Below, piece after piece: positions 56,139 through 64,000 of a stretch of 64,000 nucleotides of DNA. Both the position numbers and the translations under genes were made by a program. Each line of letters opens with the position of its first letter. Positions within the stretch are counted from its first letter, which is position 1. The DNA comes from Polaribacter sp. HaHaR_3_91. GTDB lineage: Bacteria; Bacteroidota; Bacteroidia; Flavobacteriales; Flavobacteriaceae. The notes beneath the pieces are model-generated. The model did not search any database, was not told the DNA's origin, and saw nothing but the letters and a program-made list of their open reading frames with translations. The stretch covers positions 2,805,001 to 2,869,000 of the forward strand of contig NZ_CP058986.1 of NCBI RefSeq assembly GCF_019278525.1, in the 5' to 3' direction.

Positions 56139-57908
56139 TTAATGATCTGAAGCTTCTCCGGCTCCAGAAGGTATTCTTATACTTTCTACCATTTCCTGTA
56201 CATCTTGTGGTGGAGCCGCAGTCATTCTAGAAACCACTACTGAAATAACCACATTAACAAACATTGCAATTGTACCAAACCCCTCTGGAGAAGTACCAAA
56301 CCACCAATCTTCTTCTGTACCACCACCAAACATGTCTAATTTAAACTTCATCATGTAAAAAAGCATTAACACAATACCAACTACCATCCCTGAAATGGCC
56401 CCTTCTTTATTCATTTTTTTATCAAAAATTCCTAAAACAATCGCAGGAAAGAAAGAAGCTGCTGCCAAACCGAATGCGAGTGCAACTACCGCAGCAACAA
56501 ACCCTGGCGGATTGATACCAAAATACCCTGCAATTAAAATTGCTACAAAAATGGATATTCTTGCTGCCGTTAACTCTGCTTTGTCTGAAATGTCTGGTTT
56601 TAATTGTTTTTTAATTAAATCATGAGAAACTGATGTAGAAATCACTAATAACAAACCTGCAGCTGTAGATAATGCTGCTGCTAACCCACCTGCCGCAACC
56701 AACCCGATTACCCAATTTGGTAATTGTGCTATTTCTGGATTTGCCAATACCATAATATCTCTATCTACATACAATTCGTTTTTAGCATCTAAATCTGCGT
56801 TTGAAATTAATCTTTCTCCAAACGTACCTCTATCTTCTGTGTACACTGGTTTCTTACCATCTAATGCGTTTCCTGCAACATATTGAATTTTACCATCTCC
56901 ATTTTTATCCGTCCAAGAAATTAAGCCTGTATCTTCCCAATTCTTAAACCAAACAGGTATCTCTGAATATTCTTTTTCACTAACCGTTTCAATTAAATTA
57001 GTTCTAGAGAAAACAGCAATTGCTGGAGCCGTAGTATATAAAATAGCGATTAAAAGCAACGCATAACCTGCAGATTTACGTGCATCCTTTACTTTAGGAA
57101 CAGTAAAAAAACGAACAATAACATGAGGTAAACCTGCTGTTCCCGCCATTAAGGCTAATGTAATTGCAAAAATATCCCAAGTAGATTTAGAACCAGAAGT
57201 ATATTCCTTAAACCCTAATTGAGTGTGTAGTGTATCTAATTTATCTAAAAGAAAAGTACCATCTTCTACCGTTCCTCCCATTCCTATTTGAGGAATTAAA
57301 TTCCCGGTCATTTGAACAGAGATAAAAAATGCGGGTACCATAAAAGCAAAAATCAATACACAATACTGCGCTACTTGCGTATATGTAATTCCTTTCATCC
57401 CTCCTAAAAGAGCAAAAACTAAAACTACAGTCATACCTATTAAAACTCCATACACAATATCAACCTGTAAAAATTGTGAAAAAACAATTCCTACACCTCT
57501 CATTTGTCCGGCTACATACGTAAAAGAAACAATTAAAGCACAAATTACAGCCACTGTTCTTGCGGTATTAGAGTAATATCTATCTCCAATAAAATCGGGT
57601 ACTGTAAACTTACCAAACTTACGTAAATAGGGAGCTAATAATAATGCTAACAACACGTAACCACCAGTCCATCCCATTAGATAAACAGAGCCATCATAAC
57701 CCGCAAAGGAAATAATACCTGCCATACTAATAAATGAGGCAGCACTCATCCAATCTGCCGCGGTTGCCATACCATTTGCTAAAGGAGAAACCCCTCCGCC
57801 AGCTACATAAAATTCTTTTGTAGAGCCTGCTCTAGCCCAAATTGCGATTCCGAAATAAAGGGCAAAAGTAATTCCTACTAATAACCAAGTCCAAGTTTGT
57901 ACACTCAT
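56139..57908 (-). CDS. Sodium:solute symporter, acetate permease (ActP) type
   Basis: The protein has 589 residues and 13-14 membrane helices of the SSS family. It starts TWTWLLVGITFALYFGIAIWARAGSTKEFYVAGGGVSPLANGMATAADWMSAAS (given here in short: residues 5-57), the typical ActP start with its AGGGV and ATAADWMSAASF motifs. Substrate is likely acetate or a similar short acid, supported by the DUF4212 partner and by acs and prpE in the cluster. A long loop at about 310-390 is rich in Asp and Lys. Confidence 0.9.
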   Translation of the reverse strand: MSVQTWTWLLVGITFALYFGIAIWARAGSTKEFYVAGGGVSPLANGMATAADWMSAASFISMAGIISFAGYDGSVYLMGWTGGYVLLALLLAPYLRKFGKFTVPDFIGDRYYSNTARTVAVICALIVSFTYVAGQMRGVGIVFSQFLQVDIVYGVLIGMTVVLVFALLGGMKGITYTQVAQYCVLIFAFMVPAFFISVQMTGNLIPQIGMGGTVEDGTFLLDKLDTLHTQLGFKEYTSGSKSTWDIFAITLALMAGTAGLPHVIVRFFTVPKVKDARKSAGYALLLIAILYTTAPAIAVFSRTNLIETVSEKEYSEIPVWFKNWEDTGLISWTDKNGDGKIQYVAGNALDGKKPVYTEDRGTFGERLISNADLDAKNELYVDRDIMVLANPEIAQLPNWVIGLVAAGGLAAALSTAAGLLLVISTSVSHDLIKKQLKPDISDKAELTAARISIFVAILIAGYFGINPPGFVAAVVALAFGLAAASFFPAIVLGIFDKKMNKEGAISGMVVGIVLMLFYMMKFKLDMFGGGTEEDWWFGTSPEGFGTIAMFVNVVISVVVSRMTAAPPQDVQEMVESIRIPSGAGEASDH

Positions 57909-57943
57909 AATATTTTGTTTTATTTTTTAGTTTTAGTTAAGGA

Positions 57944-58204
57944 TTACTCGTCGAAACCATATTTTTTATCTAGTTTATTCATTAACCGTATGTAAACGAA
58001 AATTAAAATTACAAATACATAAATAGATCCCTGTTGGGCAAACCAGAAACCTAATTTAAAGCCTCCAAGTCTAATTGTATCTAGGGCTTCTCGGAATAAA
58101 ATTCCGCATCCAAAGGATACCACAAACCATATTATAAGTAATATTGTTAAATACTTAATGTTCTCTTTCCAATACGCAGAAGCGTTTTCTTGTTTATCAC
58201 TCAT
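57944..58204 (-). CDS. DUF4212 symporter small subunit
   Basis: The 86-residue protein has two membrane helices and the DUF4212 features YWKENIKYL and WFAQQGSIYVFV. Members are the small partner of SSS symporters of the acetate type. It lies 35 bases upstream of the symporter gene and 14 bases after the outer-membrane protein gene. Confidence 0.92.
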   Translation of the reverse strand: MSDKQENASAYWKENIKYLTILLIIWFVVSFGCGILFREALDTIRLGGFKLGFWFAQQGSIYVFVILIFVYIRLMNKLDKKYGFDE

Positions 58205-58218
58205 AATTATTATTTTTT

Positions 58219-59433
58219 TTATAAATAAATCATTGCTTGTAAGGTTACAGCGCTTGTAGAAGTGCCATAATCCTGATTTTGATACTCTAATGTTAATTTT
58301 GAATTATGCCCACTCATAAAAGCGTTTATACCTACACCTAAAATATTTCTATTATTTGTAGTGGCATCATAGCTATTACTTCCGTAAGAAAGATAAGGTT
58401 GAAATCTTGTTTTAGTTTTATCTCTTGCAAACACATAACCTACATGAGAATACAGCATATTACCAGTGCCATAAGCACTGTACAAATAGTTTTCGCCATA
58501 ATTATTAGATTGATACGTTGCATAAGCGGTAAGAGCACTTCCATCATCTCCTAAGGGAGAATCATAAAAAGCATCTATTGCAAAAATGGAAACATCTTCT
58601 CCCACAAGATTACCGTTTTCAATTTTTACAGCACCATTAGGGTGTAAAAAAAATCCAGCGCCTATATTAAATACTTTTTTTTCGCCAAGATAAGTCCCAA
58701 CTTTAAAAGGTAAAAAGTTAGATTCCTGATCTAATAGGTTATACTCAAAATATCCTGCAAAGGTTTTTCCTGCATCTTTAGTACCTAATAAATTAACTCC
58801 TCCATATACTGTTTGTCCGCTTGTTACAACTCTAGTATCTAGTCCGTTTGTAATGGCATCATTAACAGCGATTCGATACTGTAATTTACCAAAATTCCCT
58901 TTCATAAAAAGACCAATATGTCTTGCAAATTGATCTGACAATCCAATAGTAGCCCAAGACTGACGATTATTATCAAGCGTCATCATATTTAAAGTACTTT
59001 GATTATTAAGTCTAGAAATACCATTAAAATAATGTAAACCAGCACCAATAGCATGGGTATCACTTAAACGGTATTGTACCCAAGCATCATGTACAAAAAT
59101 TTGAGAACCATCTCCATTACCTGTAGGTGAAAGTGTACCTGCATTTAAACTGTTTAAACCAAAATGAGTTAAGATTAAAAACTTATCAGTAATTTGAGAA
59201 AATAGCATTATACGTGCTCTTCTTAAATTAACACTTGTTTTACTCGAAGTTTTGGGAGCATCATTATTATAAGTTGCTTGTACTTGTGTCCAAGAAATTA
59301 ACCGAAGGTATTTTTTACTGTCTTCGTCGAATTTAATTTTTAATCCACCATTGTAGTCTGGAGAGCCTTGTGCAACAAGAAACTGAAAAGAGGACAGAAA
59401 AAAAACTAGTTGTAGTAATTTTTTGTTTTTCAT
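58219..59433 (-). CDS. Outer-membrane beta-barrel protein, porin-like
   Basis: The 404-residue protein has a signal peptide cut at LVAQ and a series of amphipathic strands to the final aromatic stretch VTLQAMIYL, with LRRARIMLFSQITDKF as in OprO/OprP-like porins of Bacteroidetes. It could let short-chain acids pass the outer membrane for the symporter downstream. The substrate is inferred from context only. A shared 16-bp element lies 27 bases before its start. Confidence 0.82.
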   Translation of the reverse strand: MKNKKLLQLVFFLSSFQFLVAQGSPDYNGGLKIKFDEDSKKYLRLISWTQVQATYNNDAPKTSSKTSVNLRRARIMLFSQITDKFLILTHFGLNSLNAGTLSPTGNGDGSQIFVHDAWVQYRLSDTHAIGAGLHYFNGISRLNNQSTLNMMTLDNNRQSWATIGLSDQFARHIGLFMKGNFGKLQYRIAVNDAITNGLDTRVVTSGQTVYGGVNLLGTKDAGKTFAGYFEYNLLDQESNFLPFKVGTYLGEKKVFNIGAGFFLHPNGAVKIENGNLVGEDVSIFAIDAFYDSPLGDDGSALTAYATYQSNNYGENYLYSAYGTGNMLYSHVGYVFARDKTKTRFQPYLSYGSNSYDATTNNRNILGVGINAFMSGHNSKLTLEYQNQDYGTSTSAVTLQAMIYL

Positions 59434-59459
59434 AAATTTAGTTGTTTAACTAGTAAATA

Positions 59460-59475
59460 ATTGATTTTGTGTGCA
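59460..59475 (+). promoter_or_regulatory. Shared 16-bp element upstream of the porin-symporter unit
   Basis: ATTGATTTTGTGTGCA is present on the plus strand 27-42 bases before the porin start codon. It is identical to the site at 52728-52743. Relative to the gene it is reversed, which suits a protein-binding site more than a core promoter. Confidence 0.5.
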
Positions 59476-59540
59476 CTGCTAAACTCGGAAAAACAATTAA
59501 TTAACAAAAAACTACTATATTTATTTGTTAATTAGATATA

Positions 59541-59960
59541 CTAATCTTTAAAACGCTCCCATTTAATCAACATAAACTTATCACCTAACTCTGTAACCAC
59601 AACTCCTGCTCCCTTTATATTTTCTGAATTACTGAAATAAACACCTAGTTCTGTAGCATTTAAAATTTTATACGTAGAATGATATTTAGAATTGTAAGGT
59701 CTTTTTATGTTGTATTTTTTTACCCAATTCATAATACTTACATGAGACACCCCTAAGATGCGCTCTATCTCTCGATAGGTCAATCCTTCTAAATATAGCT
59801 GTAAAGATTTGTTTACATAATAATCGTCTATTTTCTTTCCAATCTTATTTACCGTAAAAAAGTAATTGCATTTTTTACATTTATAGCGTTGCCTATTATT
59901 AACAATACCACTTTTAATGTAGCTATCTGAACTGCAATTTGGACATAAATCTATAGTCAT
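59541..59960 (-). CDS. InsA-like zinc-ribbon and HTH protein, possibly a domesticated regulator
   Basis: The 139-residue protein has a four-cysteine zinc ribbon (CPNC and CKKC in the first 35 residues) and then a helix-turn-helix (TYREIERILGVSHVSIMNWVKKY). This is the N-terminal DNA-binding part of IS1/IS1595-type transposases. The catalytic DDE domain is missing, the frame is intact and no inverted ends are seen. The ATG at 59960 gives MTIDLCPNC. A longer frame with a hydrophobic start is unlikely. It lies 107 bases upstream of the porin gene on the same strand, so it may control the acetate locus. Confidence 0.8.
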   Translation of the reverse strand: MTIDLCPNCSSDSYIKSGIVNNRQRYKCKKCNYFFTVNKIGKKIDDYYVNKSLQLYLEGLTYREIERILGVSHVSIMNWVKKYNIKRPYNSKYHSTYKILNATELGVYFSNSENIKGAGVVVTELGDKFMLIKWERFKD

Positions 59961-60042
59961 ATATATTAATTTAGCATAAATATAGTAATTTAGCAATAAA
60001 ATTTGAGTCAACTTGTTAATAAACAAATAATTACTCATAAAA

Positions 60043-60082
60043 AAAGCTTTAAAGAAGTGAATAACACTAATTTTTAAAGCTT
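60043..60082 (-). terminator. Terminator of the DUF779 gene
   Basis: AAGCTTTAAA (60044-60053) and TTTAAAGCTT (60073-60082) pair around a 19-base loop, with a T run after it on the minus strand. It follows the stop at 60126. Confidence 0.6.
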
Positions 60083-60125
60083 ATATTATTAAAATGAAAA
60101 ATATTAAGACTACTGTACTCCATTG

Positions 60126-60479
60126 TTAATTTCCAAAAAAGGAAGCTTCCTCTTTCGTAAATAATCTAGAGTTAATAAAAAACCGAAGTCCTAATGGTAT
60201 TTCTAAAGAAAAACTAGCCCCTCTACCCTCCGTTATATCAACTGTTAAATGTGTGTGTTTCCAATACTCAAATTGGTCTTGATTCATATAAAAATTAACA
60301 CCGTTTAAAGTTCCCAATAAAATATCACTCTCGTCTAAATAAAAATCTTCTTTCTCTAAAATCATCGGTGCAGAACCATCACAACAGCCACCACTTTGAT
60401 GAAAAATTAATTCGCTATGTTTTTCTTTTAATTGCTCTAATATTTTTGCTGCTTCTTCTGTAATTGCTACTCTTTCCAT
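60126..60479 (-). CDS. DUF779 family protein
   Basis: The 117-residue protein is a DUF779 member with the family core SGGCCDGSAPM (two adjacent cysteines) and LGTLNGVNFYM. The family is nearly always next to acetaldehyde dehydrogenase genes, as here. It may be a maturation or accessory factor. A MITE-like element fills the 170-base gap between it and the aldehyde dehydrogenase gene. Confidence 0.93.
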   Translation of the reverse strand: MERVAITEEAAKILEQLKEKHSELIFHQSGGCCDGSAPMILEKEDFYLDESDILLGTLNGVNFYMNQDQFEYWKHTHLTVDITEGRGASFSLEIPLGLRFFINSRLFTKEEASFFGN

Positions 60480-60496
60480 AATTTTGGGTATTAAAA

Positions 60497-60628
60497 AGAG
60501 ACTGTTTAAAAAGAGATTTTTTGTCCATCTGCATTTATTTTAGATTCTTACGATAGTTTATTATCATTGCATTGAGATACCGAAACAAGTTCTACAAGAC
60601 AGGATTCACCCCTTTTCAGACAGCCTCT
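60497..60628. mobile_element. MITE-like element with 17-bp inverted ends
   Basis: AGAGACTGTTTAAAAAG (60497-60513) and the reverse complement of 60612-60628 (AGAGGCTGTCTGAAAAG) agree at 14 of 17 positions, with only transitions between them. The 98 bases between hold no frame. The GAGGCTGTCTGAAAAG end looks like a known flavobacterial repeat, from memory. It separates the aldehyde dehydrogenase gene from DUF779. No clear target duplication is seen. Confidence 0.55.
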
Positions 60629-60648
60629 AATATATTATTTATCAACTC

Positions 60649-62148
60649 CTAAAAGAAACCTAATTTATTTTTATCATAAGAAATTAACATGTTTTTAGTC
60701 TGACGATAGTAATTAAGCATCATAACATGGTTTTCTCTACCAAAACCAGATTTTTTATATCCACCGAAAGGTGCATGTGCAGGATATGCATGATAACAAT
60801 TTACCCAAACTCTACCGGCTTTTATAGCTCTTGGAATTTGATATAATTGATGTGCATCTCGCGTCCAAACTCCGGCTCCTAAACCATAAAGAGTATCATT
60901 TGCAATTTCTAAAGCTTCTGCTTCGTCTTTAAACTTTGTAACACAAACTACGGGACCAAAAATTTCTTCTTGGAAGACTCGCATTTTATTATGTCCTTCT
61001 AAAATAGTTGGCTTAATGTAGAATCCGTTTGCTAAATTCCCTTCTAATGCATTAGCAGAACCACCGGTTAGCACTTTTGCTCCTTCTTCTTTACCAATTT
61101 CTATATAAGATTGTATTTTTTCGTATTGATCTTTTGATGCTTGCGCCCCTACCATAGTATTTACATCGTAAGGATTGTCTTGAATGATTGCATTCGTTCT
61201 TTCTACAACACGTTTCATAAACGCATCGTAAATATCTTCTTGCACTAAAATTCTAGAAGGAGCGGTACATACTTCTCCTTGATTAAATGCAAATAAAACA
61301 GCACCTTCAATCGCTTTGTCTAGATACGCATCATCATGATCCATAACAGAATTAAAAAATACATTTGGAGATTTCCCTCCTAATTCCATCGTTACCGGAT
61401 TTAAGTTTTTAGAAGCATATTGCATAATTAATTGACCTGTTGTGGTTTCTCCCGTAAACGCAACCTTATCTACTTTTGCACTAGATGCTAGTGGTTTTCC
61501 TGCTTCCGGACCAAAACCATGTACAATATTTATAACTCCAGGCGGAAAAACATCGGCTATTTTTTCCATTAATAAAGTAGCTGTTGCAGGTGTTTGTTCT
61601 GCTGGTTTTAAAACAACACAATTACCAGTAACTAAAGCTGGTGGTAATTTCCAAGACAACATTAATAAAGGAAAATTCCAAGGAATAATTTGCCCAACAA
61701 CTCCTAACGGCTCTTTAATAGTTAATGATAATGTATGTTGATCTAATTCAGAAGCTCCTCCTTCTTCAGAACGAATACAAGCTGCAAAGTAGCGCCAATG
61801 ATCTACCGCTAAAGGCACATCTGCGTTTAAAGTTTCTCGAATTGGTTTTCCGTTGTCACACGTTTCTACCAACGCAAATTCTTCTAAATTAGCTTCAATA
61901 ATATCTGCTACTTTATTTAATAGGGTAGCTCTTTCTGTAGCAGATGTATTTCCCCACGCTTCTTTTGCGGCATTGGCTGCATCTAAAGCCAACTCTACAT
62001 CTTCTTTTTGCGAACGAGGATATTTTGCTATAAAACTATTATCAATTGGTGATGTATTATCAAAATACTGACCTCCAATTGGAGCTACAAATTTCCCATT
62101 GATAAAATTGTGATACTTGTCTTTAAATTTCGGTTTTGAATAACTCAT
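60649..62148 (-). CDS. NAD-dependent aldehyde dehydrogenase
   Basis: The enzyme oxidises aldehydes, probably acetaldehyde, to acids. Glu255 (MELGGKSPN) and Cys294 ([10 protein letters not shown]) are the catalytic residues, and [13 protein letters not shown] with FTGETTTG form the NAD site. Length is 499, matching ExaC/AldB-type enzymes. DUF779 downstream supports an acetaldehyde or chloroacetaldehyde dehydrogenase role. Its product acetate would feed Acs. An AraC-type regulator gene is divergent from it. Confidence 0.95.
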   Translation of the reverse strand: MSYSKPKFKDKYHNFINGKFVAPIGGQYFDNTSPIDNSFIAKYPRSQKEDVELALDAANAAKEAWGNTSATERATLLNKVADIIEANLEEFALVETCDNGKPIRETLNADVPLAVDHWRYFAACIRSEEGGASELDQHTLSLTIKEPLGVVGQIIPWNFPLLMLSWKLPPALVTGNCVVLKPAEQTPATATLLMEKIADVFPPGVINIVHGFGPEAGKPLASSAKVDKVAFTGETTTGQLIMQYASKNLNPVTMELGGKSPNVFFNSVMDHDDAYLDKAIEGAVLFAFNQGEVCTAPSRILVQEDIYDAFMKRVVERTNAIIQDNPYDVNTMVGAQASKDQYEKIQSYIEIGKEEGAKVLTGGSANALEGNLANGFYIKPTILEGHNKMRVFQEEIFGPVVCVTKFKDEAEALEIANDTLYGLGAGVWTRDAHQLYQIPRAIKAGRVWVNCYHAYPAHAPFGGYKKSGFGRENHVMMLNYYRQTKNMLISYDKNKLGFF

Positions 62149-62173
62149 AATTTAGTGTTTTTTTATATGATTA

Positions 62174-62194
62174 AGCCTGCTATAGCAGTAGGCT
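62174..62194. promoter_or_regulatory. Palindromic site in the aldehyde dehydrogenase leader
   Basis: AGCCT and AGGCT flank a stretch with the perfect 12-bp palindrome CTGCTATAGCAG. It lies 26-46 bases upstream of the aldehyde dehydrogenase start and could be an operator or a leader hairpin. Confidence 0.4.
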
Positions 62195-62296
62195 GTTATT
62201 AATATAATGACAATAATATTGGTTAAAATATAATGTATTATCATTTTAGGTAAAGTTATTTTATAATATTCACTATAAATAGAACATATTTATTAT

Positions 62297-62309
62297 ATTG
62301 TTGAACAAT
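62297..62309. promoter_or_regulatory. Palindrome in the divergent aldh-araC region
   Basis: ATTGTT-G-AACAAT is a perfect 13-bp inverted repeat located 46 bases from the AraC gene start and about 150 bases from the dehydrogenase start. It is a candidate regulatory site. Confidence 0.4.
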
Positions 62310-62354
62310 TCTATTATTATATAAATCGTCCTTTAAAATTTTAGAGCTATAATT

Positions 62355-63269
62355 ATGAGTCATTTATTACATCAACATAAAAAATATAGAAAACTAACTA
62401 CACTTGTAGAAAATAGAACGACTTACAATGCAGATTATGCTGAACTAAATATTTACGAAACTCATAAATATGCAGAAAAAGTGGCTTTAAAATTCGATTT
62501 TCCAATTATTGCGAGTATGCTTACCGGAAAAAAAATAATGCATATAGACGGTATTCCTTCTTTTGATTTTTATCCTGGAGAATCTGTTGTTATGCCTAGA
62601 AATAAGGAAATGATTATTGATTTTCCGTTGGCAAAAAAAGACAATCCTACACAATGTTTAGCTTTAGGAATTGATGGAACTAAGATTAACGAGGTTGTAG
62701 GTAGATTTAATCAACATGTTGCCATTGAAAACAAGAATAATACTTGGAGTTTAGATAAAAGCAGTAGCCATTTAACGAACAATAACGACGTTAATCAACT
62801 TATAAAAAGATTAACCTACACTTTTACCAATAACAATACCTCTAAAGATGTTTTGTTAGATTTAATGATTCAAGAACTTATTGTAAGGCTTTTACAAACC
62901 AAGGCAAAATCTATTTTATTAAATGATGAACCACTTTTTAACGACACCAGAATAGGCATGGTTATTAAGTATATAAAAGAAAATTTAACCAATAAAAACA
63001 TTAATGTAGATGTGTTAGCAAAAAAAGCACACATGAGTGCTTCTCATTTTCATAAAAAGTTTAAAAATACTTTAGGCATTTCTCCTATTGATTTTTTAAA
63101 CTCTGAAAAAATAAAATTTGCTAAAAAATTAATCAAAGAATCTAAAGATTTTAGAATGTCGGAAATTGCTTTTAAAGCTGGTTTTAACAATACCAGTTAT
63201 TTTAACAGACAATTTAAAAAGATGGAATTGATGACTCCCCAACAATTTAAGAAGTCTATAAATTCTTAA
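62355..63269 (+). CDS. AraC family transcriptional regulator
   Basis: The 304-residue protein has an N-terminal AraC_N-type domain (about 20-170) and the C-terminal double helix-turn-helix (about 205-300) with VDVLAKKAHMSASHFHKKFKNTLGIS and IAFKAGFNNTSYFNRQFKK. It is divergent from the aldehyde dehydrogenase gene, which such regulators commonly activate in the presence of the aldehyde or its source alcohol. Confidence 0.94.
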   Translation: MSHLLHQHKKYRKLTTLVENRTTYNADYAELNIYETHKYAEKVALKFDFPIIASMLTGKKIMHIDGIPSFDFYPGESVVMPRNKEMIIDFPLAKKDNPTQCLALGIDGTKINEVVGRFNQHVAIENKNNTWSLDKSSSHLTNNNDVNQLIKRLTYTFTNNNTSKDVLLDLMIQELIVRLLQTKAKSILLNDEPLFNDTRIGMVIKYIKENLTNKNINVDVLAKKAHMSASHFHKKFKNTLGISPIDFLNSEKIKFAKKLIKESKDFRMSEIAFKAGFNNTSYFNRQFKKMELMTPQQFKKSINS

Positions 63270-63286
63270 ATTGTCTTTAATATTTA

Positions 63287-63323
63287 TACTACCTTTATTT
63301 AATTTTATAGTAGTAAAAAAATG
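63287..63323. terminator. Weak hairpin after the AraC gene
   Basis: TACTAC and GTAGTA flank a 16-base AT-rich loop, with an A run after it. The stem is short, so this is only a candidate terminator. Confidence 0.3.
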
Positions 63324-63347
63324 CTACAAAAATATTAAATTTACAAC

Positions 63348-64000
63348 TTGCTTATAGAATCCTTTTTTACGTATTGGCACATCATATTACTATTCTTTAC
63401 AGTTGCAATTTTATATTCTTCTGTTGGTTTTGGTGGCGGCTCTAGCTATTTAGCTATTTTAGCATTAACAGGAATCGTATTTACCCAAATTAGAGCAACT
63501 GCTTTGTTGTGTAATATTGTTGTAGTCTCTGGAAACGTATTTTTCTTTTATCATCAAAAAAAGATTGATTGGAAAAAAGTAATTCCGCTTATTTTACTCA
63601 GTGTTCCTTTTGCATTTTTAGGAGGAAAATTAAAAATCAATCAAAATTTCTTTTTTATTTTATTAGGATTTACGCTTCTTTTTGCGGCAATTACTATGTG
63701 GATTTCTAAAAAAATAATTACTTCAGATGAAAAAAAAGCAACTTCAAACTCTCTTAAAAATGCAAGTTTTGGAGGTATAATTGGTTTCATCTCTGGAATG
63801 GTTGGTATTGGCGGCGGTATTTTTTTAGCACCTTTATTACATTTAACCAACTGGGACACGCCTAAAAAAATTGCAGCAACTGCAAGTATTTTTATTTTTG
63901 TAAACTCTATTGCAGGGTTGTTGGGACAATATTCTAATCCGGATTTTATAATTGATTGGCACTTAACTTCTGTTTTATTAATTACCGTTTTTATTGGCGG
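63348..64000 (+). CDS. TauE/SafE family permease, 5' part
   Basis: The frame is open from 63348 to the end of the window (217 codons and part of the next), with hydrophobic segments and the family patterns SSVGFGGGSSYLAILALTG and GMVGIGGGIFLAPLL, the two repeats of the TSUP/TauE fold. Members export sulfite or sulfonated or organic acids. No ATG is available near the upstream stop (63336), and TTG at 63348 gives LLIESFFTYWHIIL. The gene continues beyond the window. Confidence 0.85.
   Translation, partial: MLIESFFTYWHIILLFFTVAILYSSVGFGGGSSYLAILALTGIVFTQIRATALLCNIVVVSGNVFFFYHQKKIDWKKVIPLILLSVPFAFLGGKLKINQNFFFILLGFTLLFAAITMWISKKIITSDEKKATSNSLKNASFGGIIGFISGMVGIGGGIFLAPLLHLTNWDTPKKIAATASIFIFVNSIAGLLGQYSNPDFIIDWHLTSVLLITVFIG

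Noticed and set aside
59541..59960. An insertion sequence around the InsA-like gene
   Set aside because: There is no catalytic domain, no terminal inverted repeats and no target duplication, so it is annotated as a gene and not as a mobile element.
46137..62148. Sigma-54 (-24/-12) promoter in the acetate locus
   Set aside because: I looked for TGGCA-N7-TGC upstream of acs, prpE, the porin, DUF779 and aldehyde dehydrogenase genes and found no convincing match, despite the NtrC-type regulator.

Overview
The window is one contig segment from a low-GC marine-type member of the Flavobacteriaceae, most likely Polaribacter or a close relative. This rests on the 16S rRNA sequence, on the Bacteroidetes promoter form (TTG-N19-TAnnTTTG) seen upstream of several genes, on the lack of Shine-Dalgarno leaders, on frequent TTG start codons, and on family-restricted genes such as the DUF4294, DUF6503-like and GIN-domain proteins. 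Most of it is core chromosome. There is no prophage, intact insertion sequence, CRISPR array or tRNA.

Layout. 1-1081 is the 5' part of a 16S rRNA gene on the minus strand, fed by three tandem promoters (1335-1634). 2.5-10 kb carries housekeeping genes on the minus strand: ligA, a DinB-like protein, an extended GAPDH and a Deg-type protease. 10-15.5 kb has dapF, mltG, a DUF2279 protein and a lysozyme-like gene whose only reasonable start is ATC. 15.5-18.4 kb is a threonine degradation unit (Lrp-type regulator, SDR threonine dehydrogenase, kbl) ending in a 60-bp perfect palindrome. 18.5-30 kb carries dnaA, ribD, cls, prmC and small conserved genes. 30.2-34.2 kb is an envelope-stress-like operon (DUF4870, PadR, PspC, GIN lipoprotein, NTF2-like). 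34.2-37.8 kb holds a tandem pair of paralogous lipoproteins and an ABC exporter. 38.2-41.9 kb is a three-subunit biotin-dependent acyl-CoA carboxylase.

42-63 kb is a large short-chain fatty acid utilisation locus. It has a cNMP/CBS/DUF294 protein with a DnaQ-type exonuclease, acetyl-CoA and propionyl-CoA synthetases, an SSS symporter with its DUF4212 partner, an outer-membrane protein, an SSS-domain histidine kinase with a CheY-like receiver, a soluble histidine kinase with an NtrC-type regulator, and an aldehyde dehydrogenase/DUF779/AraC unit. A 16-bp sequence is repeated exactly upstream of two transcription units of this locus. Together with the acyl-CoA carboxylase upstream, the genes could take up, activate and carboxylate acetate and propionate under two-component control.

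Non-coding content of most interest: three copies of a structured intergenic element (2309-2396, 6858-6927, 37931-38011 reversed) with compensatory stem changes, a LacI-type palindrome in front of the GAPDH gene, a MITE-like element at 60497-60628, and two small genes (29470-29616 and 45805-45954), the second rich in cysteine. The window ends inside a TauE/SafE-family permease gene.
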